NCBI GenBank assembly: GCA_035582835.1
Contig: JAYKAV010002442.1
Location: forward strand, 654,868 to 718,867
Origin: Phoebastria nigripes
Lineage: Eukaryota > Chordata > Aves > Procellariiformes > Diomedeidae
Direction: 5' to 3'
Length of the DNA: 64,000 nt
Shown piece by piece: positions 10,201-18,722 of this stretch. How positions within the stretch are numbered: position 1 is the stretch's first letter; the number at the start of each line of letters is the position of its first letter. The notes beneath the pieces are model-generated. The model had not been told where the DNA came from. It ran no database searches and saw nothing but the letters and a program-made list of their open reading frames with translations. The translations under genes and the position numbers were made by a program.

Positions 10201-13005
10201 CCTCTCATAAGCACAGAAGATGCTAGAAGTTTCAGGATAAGGGCTGAACACCCACAACACGCTCTCACGGCTGCATGAGAGCACAAACAGCCCGGTCTGA
10301 ACAGCGAGGATCAGTAACAGCTGCCATTATTCAAGTACTGATGTTCTCTGGAACAAAATGTTAAAAGAATGAAGCAGGCACCTAACGCTCAGACAAGGAA
10401 ACTATCAACGGCGCTTCCCACGCACCTCTTCCTTCTTCCCCTCGCAGCCAGAAGGGCTGCAGCAATCAATACCTGCCCGGCTGCCATGGCTGGCAGAGTA
10501 AAATAAAACGCCCACAGGCTGCCTGCTTAAAAGAAAACAGGAAATTATAGAATCACACAAGCGCTGGCTGGAGGGGCTGCTCTGAAGGTCCCCAGTCCAG
10601 CCTCCTGCTCACAGCTAAAACCTGATCAGTCAGTTGTGGCTTTGTCTAGCCAAGTCTTGTGAGCGTCCAAAGACAAACTGCATGCTGCAACTTTTTAACA
10701 CAGGAGGGCTTGTTTTAGACACACCGATGCGACTCAAGGAATGACAGAAGAATATGCAAGCCTACTTCCTAGATAAAGCGCAGGACTGGGAATTCTTACC
10801 AGGGGAATATATTCAAACCAAAATTATCTGGTTGTCTGATTGAAAATAAAGTTTACAAAAGACATTTTCAGGCAACAGAGCTCAAAAGTGTATTAGGAAC
10901 TTAGAAAAAGATTGATACACAAATTGCTCATCAGCGTCCCTCCTCCTATCAACAAAGAGCAGAACCTCTAGCATGGCAAAAGCAGCAGTTTAGCAGCCCC
11001 ACCAAACAACATTTAGAGATAGAGAAAACACCGTGGTCAATGCCACCAGCAAAAATTGCAAGTGGGAATTTCACTCCTACCATCTAAAGCATTTTGAGAG
11101 ATGTAAGTGGCTGAGACCTTGCTCTGTGTACAGCCATTCTCTGTTAAACAGTAAAGGCAGGAAAAGTTACGCAAGGGTAAGCTCAGCAGAGTTGTCACAA
11201 ATAAAAGTAGTATAGTCTTGACTCAGATAAGGAAATCATGCACGTACGCTGCTGCCCAAGGCAGGGGTGGTGAGGGGAAGCTGATACCCGGTGCACATTC
11301 AAAGCAGGGCCAGAAGGTTCACCCGTATAGCCAGCATGTTGCTGAGAACTGGCAAAGGAAACTCAGTCCAAAGAAAGCAGATTGGAAGGAACCACAGAAG
11401 CAAATAAAACACCTGATCAGCTATTATGAGGCAACCCACAGAGAAAGCAGCAACACACAGACCTGAATTAAAAAAAAAATATCTGCATTAGACACAGGAC
11501 ACCAGGAGAATGTTTTTTGCTGATAAAAAGCAATAGATTAGCAGCACAAACCAGCGTTCAGCCAAGAACATGGGAGAACTGAAGAACAACATGGAGGAGT
11601 TAAGAAGTACAAACATTAAAAACAGCTCCTGTACCAAAGAATTCAGAGACAGCTCTCCCACAAAATCCTCTGATATTCACAGATCAGTGGGCTGTACCAT
11701 GAATACCAGGTAAACCAGTAAAAAAAGTACATAAATTTAAAACCTCTAAATGAGTAGAGTGCATGGAGTAGGGACAAGCCAGGACAATGTCTGCACAGAA
11801 AAATCATAGCTCTTTTACTAGATTTACTGCCCATCACCCAGTGATTAAAGGCAAATTTGCTAAGAGGCTACCTGATGAAAAAGCTTTACTGATACCCCTC
11901 ACAGGCCGTTACTGAGAGAGGGAGGGGTGAAAGGAAGCTCTATCAAGCCAACAGCAGAACCTCCTGAGGCTCTCTGCTTTCATCAAAGGCCATGGAAGAG
12001 AATAAAAAGGGCAAGAACAACTTACAAAACCCAGTATCACCAAAACAAAAAAGTGACAGCTTTTTGAAGCGATGAAGAGGAGTGAAAGCCCAGCAAACGG
12101 GAAAAGCAGAGCAGAACAGGCAGAGGTCTGTCCATGTCAGTAAAGAATGGACACTGCCTACCCACAGCCAGAGAACGGGCTTTTGTCAACACAGTGGCAT
12201 GGGAAAGAAAATCCAGACATACTGAAAAAGGGAAGCTGCTGAAGACAGGATGAATGTAAAGACAAGCGCAAGGACACTGCCAGAGATAAAGCAATTGACT
12301 GGGGAGGCTGATGGTGAAGGCTGGATTACTACTACATACGATAAGGCATGATAAAAGGAAATTCTACAGATCTGGGTGCTCCCACTCGTCTGACCACATA
12401 AAAACTAGCAAACTTTCCAGGAAGCTGAGACATCATTTTTTTCAGTGCATCATTAACTTTGGAATTCGTGGTGATGTGTAGCACAAAGGCTAAGACATCA
12501 ACAGAAACCAGAGACGTGCAAGGAGAATGGGAACATGAGCCTCTGTTTCTGGGGCCAGTCAACATTTTAGCCTTTTCCAGGAAACCCTCGGCACCAGCTC
12601 AGCTACTACTCTGATCAGGTCACGTTGAGTCCTACACTCATGAGCCAAAAGCATCACAGACCCACACAACTCAACACAGAGCCAACTGCTTTGAGAGCAG
12701 CATGTTCCAAACCTGATTCCCCTCTTTGAAGCTAAGTCCAAAGTCAATGAGCTTAAAGCACTCCTCCTCCGCGCTCCACAGGATGTTGCGTGGCTTGAGG
12801 TCTGCGTGCACGTAGCCTTTGTGGTGCAGGAATGCCAGGGCTTCGAGAACGTCTCGGGCACAGTGCTGGATCATCCACATGGAGCAGCCCTGGTTGCTGG
12901 AATGCAGCAGCAGCTCGGACACGCTGATGTCCAGCAGCTCCAGCAGGAGACAGCGAGATGGGCCATTCACAGAGTAGTGGTTGGTGAACACGCCGTACAG
13001 TGTCA
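2752..13005 (-). CDS. UHMK1: UHMK1 (KIS kinase), exons 2-8; exon 1 missing
   Basis: This serine/threonine kinase (KIS) phosphorylates splicing factor SF1, p27Kip1 and stathmin, and carries a C-terminal U2AF-homology motif (UHM). Seven exons with consensus splice sites join in frame: 12713-13005, 9686-9877, 8800-8894, 7777-7853, 4447-4545, 3392-3480 and 2752-2898. They give 992 nt, about 330 residues, against about 419 in the human protein. Visible kinase motifs are the catalytic loop YVHADLKPRN, DFGLSF and RAPE. The UHM ends YKRGYLYQNLL and then TAG. The first roughly 89 residues, including the Gly-rich loop and catalytic Lys, are not present and should lie in the gap at 13884-14678. One substitution stands out: the UHM R-x-F position reads KIF. 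The gene points the same way as C1orf226, which ends just upstream. Confidence 0.97.
2899..3391 (-). other. UHMK1: UHMK1 intron 7
   Basis: GT-AG intron. Open frames across it are read-through of the adjoining exons. No repeat or RNA gene seen. Confidence 0.85.
3392..3480 (-). CDS. UHMK1: UHMK1 exon 7, first half of UHM
   Basis: An 89-nt exon with acceptor TTTCTCAG and donor GTAAGT. It encodes (D)ILEDIREECQKYGPVV through NPGKGQ, the first beta strand and helix of the UHM. Confidence 0.95.
3481..4446 (-). other. UHMK1: UHMK1 intron 6 with T28 run
   Basis: Intron between exons 6 and 7. It contains a T28 tract at 4185-4212, an A28 run in transcript sense. No element body could be recognised next to it. 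Confidence 0.85.
4185..4212. repeat. T28 homopolymer
   Basis: Uninterrupted T run in UHMK1 intron 6. Confidence 0.92.
4447..4545 (-). CDS. UHMK1: UHMK1 exon 6, kinase-UHM linker
   Basis: A 99-nt exon encoding (A)PHIEDLVMLPTPVLRL and an acidic linker ending EEEYE. The donor is GTTGGT. The segment SDASLQC differs from the more acidic human linker, as expected for an unstructured spacer. Confidence 0.93.
4546..7776 (-). other. UHMK1: UHMK1 intron 5
   Basis: A 3.2-kb intron with no recognisable gene, RNA or repeat. All open frames are short and unlike known proteins. Confidence 0.8.
7777..7853 (-). CDS. UHMK1: UHMK1 exon 5, end of kinase domain
   Basis: A 77-nt exon (acceptor CTTCCAG, donor GTAAGC) encoding (S)MLHCDQGKRASAEKAL followed by CSPFFSIPFA. 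This is the last helix of the kinase C-lobe. Confidence 0.94.
7854..8799 (-). other. UHMK1: UHMK1 intron 4
   Basis: A 0.95-kb intron with an A-rich run at 8688-8707; nothing else seen. Confidence 0.8.
8800..8894 (-). CDS. UHMK1: UHMK1 exon 4, kinase C-lobe
   Basis: A 95-nt exon encoding TNSSAIIDRIFASEG to AIPAYHLRDLIKS, with donor GTATCT and a TCCAG acceptor. The first residue is Thr where human has Ala. Confidence 0.95.
8895..9685 (-). other. UHMK1: UHMK1 intron 3
   Basis: A 0.8-kb intron without recognisable content. Confidence 0.8.
9686..9877 (-). CDS. UHMK1: UHMK1 exon 3, activation segment
   Basis: A 192-nt exon, 64 codons in phase 0. It encodes DVKYIQTDGYRAPEAEL, containing the APE motif, then SAVDLWSLGIVLLEM of the F helix, ending at QEWK. 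Confidence 0.97.
9878..12712 (-). other. UHMK1: UHMK1 intron 2
   Basis: A 2.8-kb intron carrying a CR1 LINE tail near 10545-10690. The rest shows no gene. Confidence 0.8.
10545..10690 (-). mobile_element. CR1 LINE 3' fragment
   Basis: On plus it reads TATAGAATCACACAAG, then a diverged form of the common avian CR1 end (GGTCCCCAGTCCAGCCTCC, then GCCAAGTCTTGTGAGCG). This is the reverse complement of a CR1 3' UTR whose terminal ATTCTATA lies at 10545. It is a 5'-truncated, old copy in the same orientation as UHMK1. Edges are approximate. Confidence 0.72.
12713..13005 (-). CDS. UHMK1: UHMK1 exon 2, hinge and catalytic loop
   Basis: A 293-nt exon with acceptor CACTGTAG and donor GTTTGG. It encodes TLYGVFTNHYSV, the hinge LLLELLDISV, the catalytic loop HADLKPRN and the Mg-binding DFG. 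The first codon is split with the missing exon 1. Confidence 0.96.
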
Positions 13006-13883
13006 CTACAGTGAGACACATTGACAGGCATTGGTAACGAGCAATTACACNGTCATCATGCTCCACCGCTCTCCACTAGTGCCCAGAAGACCACAAAAGC
13101 TGCAGGAGGCAGCCCATCTGTTTTACACAGTGTGATGTTCAGAGAGATGGAGAACCAAACTTCAGAGGGAAGCAGCAGGGGAAAACCAGCCATGTCACCC
13201 CTCTGGGCTTCAGCGGACGGGCTGGTCTGGTCTCACAACGCCCCGCCAGGCTCTGCTAAAGCAATGGGGCTGGGNGCTCCTGCTCAGGGCAACCTCTGGG
13301 ACATGGACAAGCAGATCCCAGTGGGTAAAACGGAAGGAGTACCACTCTTTTTGGGACATCTGCCAATCTCTTCCCGTGTGTATCTAGGTATATTACAGCA
13401 TTAAAAAACATTTCACACAGACAAAAAAATCAGCGTCGGGAGAACCTGGGGGCTTCCAGCAGCCGCCTCCGACACGCAGGCCTGCCCAAAGGAGGACTTA
13501 GGGGTGCCCTGCCTGGGGCGACCTGCTCTGCCTACCTAAAGGGTGACGCGCGTCTCCTGCCCGCCCTGGGGAGGTGACCTTCAGGCCCCCGGCCCAGGGA
13601 TGGGTGGGGCACCCAGCAGCCTGCCCCAAGGGGGGTACCAGGAAGCACCCACCCCAGGGATGCTGCTTTGGGGTGTCCAGGCTCGGGGCCCTCAAGCCTG
13701 CCTGCCCAGGGGTGCCTATCCAAGGGGCACATTGGTCTGGGGGCCGCTAGCCCTGCCTATGGGGGTCAGTTTGGGGGTGAGGGAACCCATATTCCCCAGG
13801 GGGTTGGGGGTTCCCCTCCCTGGTCGGGGGGGATGGTTTGGAGACACCAGTTTGCCCTCGGGGAGACTGTCTGGGGGGGGGGG
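13006..13883 (-). other. UHMK1: UHMK1 intron 1, 3' part, with G-rich sequence
   Basis: This stretch lies between the exon 2 acceptor and the gap. From about 13440 it becomes very G/C-rich with irregular, imperfectly repeated blocks of AGGGGTGCC or CCAGGGATG type, and it ends in a G run at 13874-13883. No exon 1 coding sequence is visible on the minus strand. Long open frames here exist only because stops are rare and N runs are read through. Confidence 0.6.
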
Positions 13884-14678
13884 NNNNNNNNNNNNNNNNN
13901 NNNNNNNNNNNNNNNNNNNNNNNNNNNNNNNNNNNNNNNNNNNNNNNNNNNNNNNNNNNNNNNNNNNNNNNNNNNNNNNNNNNNNNNNNNNNNNNNNNNN
14001 NNNNNNNNNNNNNNNNNNNNNNNNNNNNNNNNNNNNNNNNNNNNNNNNNNNNNNNNNNNNNNNNNNNNNNNNNNNNNNNNNNNNNNNNNNNNNNNNNNNN
14101 NNNNNNNNNNNNNNNNNNNNNNNNNNNNNNNNNNNNNNNNNNNNNNNNNNNNNNNNNNNNNNNNNNNNNNNNNNNNNNNNNNNNNNNNNNNNNNNNNNNN
14201 NNNNNNNNNNNNNNNNNNNNNNNNNNNNNNNNNNNNNNNNNNNNNNNNNNNNNNNNNNNNNNNNNNNNNNNNNNNNNNNNNNNNNNNNNNNNNNNNNNNN
14301 NNNNNNNNNNNNNNNNNNNNNNNNNNNNNNNNNNNNNNNNNNNNNNNNNNNNNNNNNNNNNNNNNNNNNNNNNNNNNNNNNNNNNNNNNNNNNNNNNNNN
14401 NNNNNNNNNNNNNNNNNNNNNNNNNNNNNNNNNNNNNNNNNNNNNNNNNNNNNNNNNNNNNNNNNNNNNNNNNNNNNNNNNNNNNNNNNNNNNNNNNNNN
14501 NNNNNNNNNNNNNNNNNNNNNNNNNNNNNNNNNNNNNNNNNNNNNNNNNNNNNNNNNNNNNNNNNNNNNNNNNNNNNNNNNNNNNNNNNNNNNNNNNNNN
14601 NNNNNNNNNNNNNNNNNNNNNNNNNNNNNNNNNNNNNNNNNNNNNNNNNNNNNNNNNNNNNNNNNNNNNNNNNNNNNN
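13884..14678. other. Assembly gap (795 N), likely hiding UHMK1 exon 1
   Basis: 795 N bases bounded on the left by a G run and on the right by a GC minisatellite. UHMK1 exon 2 opens in mid-codon, and no N-terminal kinase sequence occurs on either side, so the missing roughly 270-nt coding exon and the promoter CpG island are inferred to be here. Confidence 0.85.
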
Positions 14679-14905
14679 GCGGGCACCGACCGGGTCCTGT
14701 CCCCTCAGCCCGGGCACCGCCCGGGGTCCCGTCCCCTCAGCGCGGGCACCGACCGGGTCCTGTCCCCTCAGCCTGGGCATCCCCCGGCGTCCCCTCCCCT
14801 CAGCCCAGGCGCCGACCGGCTCCCGTCCCCTCCGCCCAGGCCCTGACCGGGGCCCAACCCCTCAGCTCAGGCACCAACCGGGGTCCCGTCCCCTCAGCGC
14901 CAAGC
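14679..14905. repeat. GC-rich minisatellite, unit about 31-32 bp
   Basis: About seven imperfect head-to-tail units, each with a GGGCACCGACCGGG-type core and ending GTCCCCTCAGC. The array is cut by the gap on its left, so its true length is unknown. Translated frames show RAPTGSCPLS-like repeats that are by-products of the array. Confidence 0.85.
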
Positions 14906-15304
14906 ACAGCAGGCCGGCCATGTCAGCCCCTCAGCCCGGGCACGGCCAAACTCCCCCGACGTCCCCCAGCTCTCCGTGGCCGTGCCACTGGGCCTGGCTC
15001 CCGGGATGAGGGTGCCCTTTGCAGGTGTCAGGCCTCCGGCAGCGCTTTTTGGGGCTATTTCCCTTAACCCCGTGGCTTTTACACGGCAGACCCCATCATC
15101 CTATGCGATCACCCAAGCCTGGCACTGGAAGGCGGCTTTCCCCGGCACCCCTCAGCTGCACGGGGCTGCTGCCTCGCTCCTCTGCTCTGCGGCTCCCATG
15201 CAGGAGCGTCCAACAGGTCCCCAGCCTCATCGAGGGGCTTTGGGGCTATGCCGAGCTGGTGCACGTGCTCCCCTCCCATCAAGGGACTGCTACGTGTAAG
15301 TGGG
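14906..15304. promoter_or_regulatory. Probable UHMK1 upstream region
   Basis: About 400 bp between the minisatellite and the C1orf226 poly(A) site. It is GC-rich and lacks a recognisable exon. By position it should hold upstream promoter sequence of UHMK1; no specific element was identified. Confidence 0.35.
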
Positions 15305-17001
15305 TAAAAAAGAAAAAAAAATTTATTGTGCAATCTGCATTTTTTGTCCCAAACTACACACACACCCTAGACAACATAAATAGAGGGACTGGACCAGCAG
15401 TGAGGTTCCCTTGTGATTGGCAGGGTTGCAAGACGCTGGTTCCTCAGAGGGGCTACGAGCCCTTGTTTCCATCAACATACACAATGCAGTGTAGGTCTAG
15501 GCAGCATACACTTATACGTACTTATACAGATTTCTGTTCGTGGAGTGGCATCAGCCATGCACAGCATAATCACATTATACATAGGGTGTGTTACACCTCA
15601 GCACCGACTGCCAGCTGGCCGCAGGCTCTGCTCGGCTCTGGCGTCTCCTTCGCTCTCCAGCGGGGCCTTCCCAGGGGCCGAGCGCTGCAGAGCCCCGGCA
15701 CCGCTATGGCACCTGCCATACTGATGGGCAAGGAGGCACGGCAGCTGCTCCCAGGGCAAAGGGATCTCTCAGGCCCGCTGCCTCCCTCCTTCAGCAGGAC
15801 CACAATGTGGTGGAAGACATTTCTTCAGTCCAACTGCCCTGTGTGGCCCAGGAGGAGCTGTGAGCAGAGGTGCCCCATCCATGAGCCCCTAGCCTCCTCC
15901 AGCCCAAAACTGATCTTTGGAGCTTTTCCTCTCAAAACGACCTTTGTGGTGAGGATGCACATAAAAGCTCTAAGCAAAGTGCCATCTTGCAGGTGCTTCC
16001 TTGCACCAGCCCAGGGGTCCACAGGCTGGCTAAGCTCTCCTGCAATTCATGGGGAAACAATCATAGAGCAGTATCAGAGGACCGTGTGGCTTCTTATGTC
16101 CCAATCTCACAAAGACGTCACCAGGAAATAAAGGAGAGCGGTGGTGCCAGCCTACATGGAGCGGGCTGCCTGCCTGGGCAGGTCGGTCTGGTCCGTGGTG
16201 GCTGGGGCGAGACCAGGAAACAAGCGGAAGCTGGAGGGGGATCTCGTGGGGAGCTCGACTCCCCGCCAGAGCCCACTGGCCAGCAGCCATGCAGCCCCAG
16301 GCATCCAGCCCTGCTCCCTGCCAGAGCCCGCGCCACAAGCGGGTCTCCTGCGGCTGGGGCTCTGCTGCAAAGAGAGATGGCACTGGGAAGACTAATGCCA
16401 AGGGGTTAGCACCTGGAGAAGGCCATGGGGACATCTGCCATCCCAGCTCCCTGGCACTGGGCACTAGGGCTGGGTGAACCTGCTGGCACACCGGGACAGG
16501 GTATCTCAGCAAGCACATGATGTAAGCTGGGACATGCTCCGGAACGGGGCAGCCAGCCCAGATGTGGGGAACCGTGGGTGACACTTGTGGGACACTCGCC
16601 CCAGCACAGCTGACAGGGTTGAGGGCAGGCTGGCGTTTCTGCACCCATGCACGAGGACCCAGGCTGCTGAGCAAGCCCACCCTCGGTCCCCAGCTCAGCG
16701 TGGCCCTTGGCTGCAGACAGGATGGTGGCACCTTGGCAGGATGGGAGCTTTGCAATGACGGGTGAATAGGCCCGGGATGGGGCTGCAGAAGCTGTGGCAG
16801 GACAGGCTGTGCCCCTCCTGGGAATCTGGGGAGAAATGGGGTGTCACAGCTCCCCACACCCCATGCTGGGGCAGCAATGGCTCCTGCCACCCTAGGGCTC
16901 CCCTCTCTCCAAAATAATGACCTCAAAAATGGCAAGTGGCAGTGAGAGATGTGTTTGGGAGAGCCAGCCCCCACGGTGCCCCCATCGCGGCTCTCCCACT
17001 G
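15305..17001 (-). other. C1orf226: C1orf226 3' UTR
   Basis: A 1.7-kb GC-rich tail from the stop codon to the poly(A) signal at 15327-15322. The long open frames on both strands (for example 15019-16131 plus and 16030-16974 minus) have no recognisable domain and arise from low stop density. Confidence 0.65.
15322..15327 (-). terminator. C1orf226: C1orf226 poly(A) signal
   Basis: AATAAA on the minus strand, followed by a T-rich stretch in transcript sense (A-rich at 15307-15320 on plus). It is the first such signal past the stop codon. Confidence 0.6.
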
Positions 17002-17494
17002 CTACTCGAAGGACAGCAGGTCGGGATGGGGCCCCTCCACGTCCCGGCTGGGGGTGCATGGCTCCAGCCGTCCTGTGCTCCCCGGTGGCTCACGCTCCAG
17101 CCCTGGTCTCCGGGAGGGCTTCTCTGTGCAGGGTGAGGTCTCGGTGGCCCTCTCGCCTGCTCGCCACTGGCTCTCTAGGCTGCCCTTATGGATGAGGTCG
17201 GGCACGGGGAAGGCAGTGGTGGGCTGGTCCCCACTCGGCTCTGGGGTGCCGGTCATGCTGGGGACCCCAGGGCATTCTGGAGGGGATGGGTCCCTTGTCC
17301 CCGGCCACTCCTCTGTGGGGTCAGGGTGGGCTGTGGGCAGTTCGGGGGGCCCCTCCGTGCTGCTCCTTGGGCTGGTCCCTGCCAGCTGCGGCGCAATGAG
17401 CATGTCCTGTGGGGTCTTCAGGGCACGCGGCGTCCGCTTCTTGGTGACAGGGGGCGGGGGGTCCAGCCGGGGGAAGGTGTCCAGCCCCACAGCC
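17002..17494 (-). CDS. C1orf226: C1orf226 coding exon B
   Basis: The acceptor TGCTTGCAG leads into (G)AVGLDTFPRLDPPPP. The stop TAG is at 17002-17004 after LLSFE. Confidence 0.93.
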
Positions 17495-17862
17495 CTGCAA
17501 GCACAGAGGAGCAGTGACATGCAGCCCCACGCCGGGGCCCCTCCAGCCTGTTCCAATGGCCCTGCCGCAGGGTGCGCGCCACGGGGACACTCACCCGTCC
17601 TCGCTGGCTGGCTGTCCCGTGCCCAGCATGGCCCCGGCGCTGGCATTCACCTCCATCACCCCCACGCTGGGGAGGCTGGCTGGCTCCTTGCGGCGCAGGA
17701 GGTCGTTCACCTTGGCCCCCACGGCCTTGCTTAGGTTGCGGAGGTGCTGGCTGCCGGCGGGGCGGGAGGGCTGCAGCGGGGTGCCCGCCATGGCAGGGAC
17801 ATGCTGTGGCCGCGGGGTGGGTGCCGTGCTGGCGCTGGCATTCTCAAACATGCTCTGGTCCA
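17002..17862 (-). CDS. C1orf226: C1orf226 orthologue, uncharacterised protein
   Basis: Two exons, 17595-17862 (ATG at 17851) and 17002-17494, join across a 100-bp GT-AG intron into 249 residues, against about 272 in human. The protein starts MFENASAST. Its conserved blocks are SQHLRNLSKAVGAKVNDLLR with RRKEPASL and SVGVMEVN; DTFPRLDPPPPVTKKRTPRA with LKTPQDML; PDLIHKGS; and the C-terminus GPHPDLLSFE. These match the human C1orf226 protein as I recall it. No enzyme motif, signal peptide or membrane segment is seen, and the middle is Pro/Ser/Glu-rich and probably disordered. Its function is unknown. The intact coding frame upstream of a 1.7-kb 3' UTR argues against a pseudogene. It lies between SPATA46 and UHMK1, as in human. 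Confidence 0.93.
17595..17862 (-). CDS. C1orf226: C1orf226 coding exon A (start ATG at 17851)
   Basis: The acceptor CCCCCTCCAG precedes 11 nt of 5' UTR and then ATG TTT GAG AAT. The donor is GTGAGT. An acceptor upstream of the ATG means that at least one noncoding 5' exon exists. Confidence 0.92.
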
Positions 17863-18153
17863 CTGGAGGGGGAAAAGAAACAGAGGGGGGGCATGAGCCG
17901 GGCTGGAGGGGGGACCCTGGCAGGGACAGCGTGTCCCAGAGCTGCCCACCAGCTCCCAACCCGGCAGCATGGGGGACACAATTTGGGGGACAGGGAGGCT
18001 GCTCCTGCAGCCCTGCAGAGGCTGTGGGCAGCCGGGCCATGCCAGGGCTGCGCAGGGCAGTGCATGCAGTGGGGAAAGCATGGGGTGAGATGGGGTAGCA
18101 GTGAGCTCAGGCTTCCGCGCTGGCACTGGCAACACACCGAGAGCGTCTCTTAC

Positions 18154-18500
18154 CTGACACCAAGCAACTTGGGAAGCAGGTTGTGGAAAGAGAGAGAGAG
18201 AGAGAGAGAGAAAGGATTTACCAAGGGAATAGCAAGGGGACAGTGCGCCTGTCCCTTCCACGCTGCTGGGCGAGGTGCAGTGCCAACCCCCTGCCCAGAC
18301 CTGCCACGCTGCCTGCGGAGATGGGACTTACGTGGGGCCCTTATCAGCCAGGCACCCGCGAAGCAGCAGGGGGGTCTCTGGGGGCACCCACAGCCTGGGC
18401 TCTGCACTGCCCACCCCATCAAGGCTCCCTCTCCAGCCCAGCCTGGCTGTTCCCTTGCACTGGCCAAGCTCCCCAGAGACCCTGGGGGCTGAGCCCACTG
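18154..18500 (-). other. C1orf226: Candidate noncoding first exon of C1orf226
   Basis: A good minus-strand donor (CAG|GTAAGA, boundary at 18154/18153) lies 290 nt upstream of the coding acceptor. The exon's 5' edge cannot be set; it would reach towards the CRE pair. This is inference from splice signals only. Confidence 0.3.
18189..18211. repeat. (AG)n microsatellite
   Basis: About eleven uninterrupted AG units. Confidence 0.92.
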
Positions 18501-18535
18501 CCCAGGAGCATCCTGCTGTGCACCGTACACATGTG

Positions 18536-18569
18536 TGACGTCAGCCCTTTGTGACGTCAGCTGATGACG
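18536..18569 (+). promoter_or_regulatory. Paired full CREs plus a half site
   Basis: Two perfect palindromic TGACGTCA sites at 18536-18543 and 18552-18559 are 16 bp apart start to start. A TGACG half site follows at 18565-18569. They sit 20-80 bp upstream of the SPATA46 start codon and may serve C1orf226 on the other strand as well. CREB/CREM/ATF proteins bind this site. CREM-tau drives many post-meiotic spermatid genes, which fits SPATA46. Confidence 0.75.
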
Positions 18570-18616
18570 GCACGGGTACCATGGTGCAGGAGCCACACAC
18601 CGGCTACGCGAGTGTG

Positions 18617-18722
18617 ATGGAGAGCTTTGTCCTGCCCACCGTTTCCATCGGGGCTGTGCCCCACGGCACCAAGACAAGAAGCCCGGAGGCCCCGGGGCCC
18701 TGGGGCCCTGCCAGCCTGCCTG
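18617..18722 (+). CDS. SPATA46: SPATA46 exon 1
   Basis: Encodes MESFVLPTVSIGAVPHG to GPASLP and the first base of a Gly codon. The donor is GTGAGC at 18723. Confidence 0.82.

Noticed and set aside
13543..15067. Long open frames on both strands over 13.5-15.1 kb (up to 488 codons)
   Set aside because: They run through 795 N and a GC minisatellite; the residues outside the gap are repeat translation.
15019..16131. 370-codon plus-strand frame
   Set aside because: It spans the C1orf226 poly(A) site and 3' UTR in antisense, has no domain and no splice or promoter support.
16030..16974. 314-codon minus-strand frame
   Set aside because: It lies in the C1orf226 3' UTR; its Pro/Ser/Gly/Cys composition is that of random GC-rich sequence.
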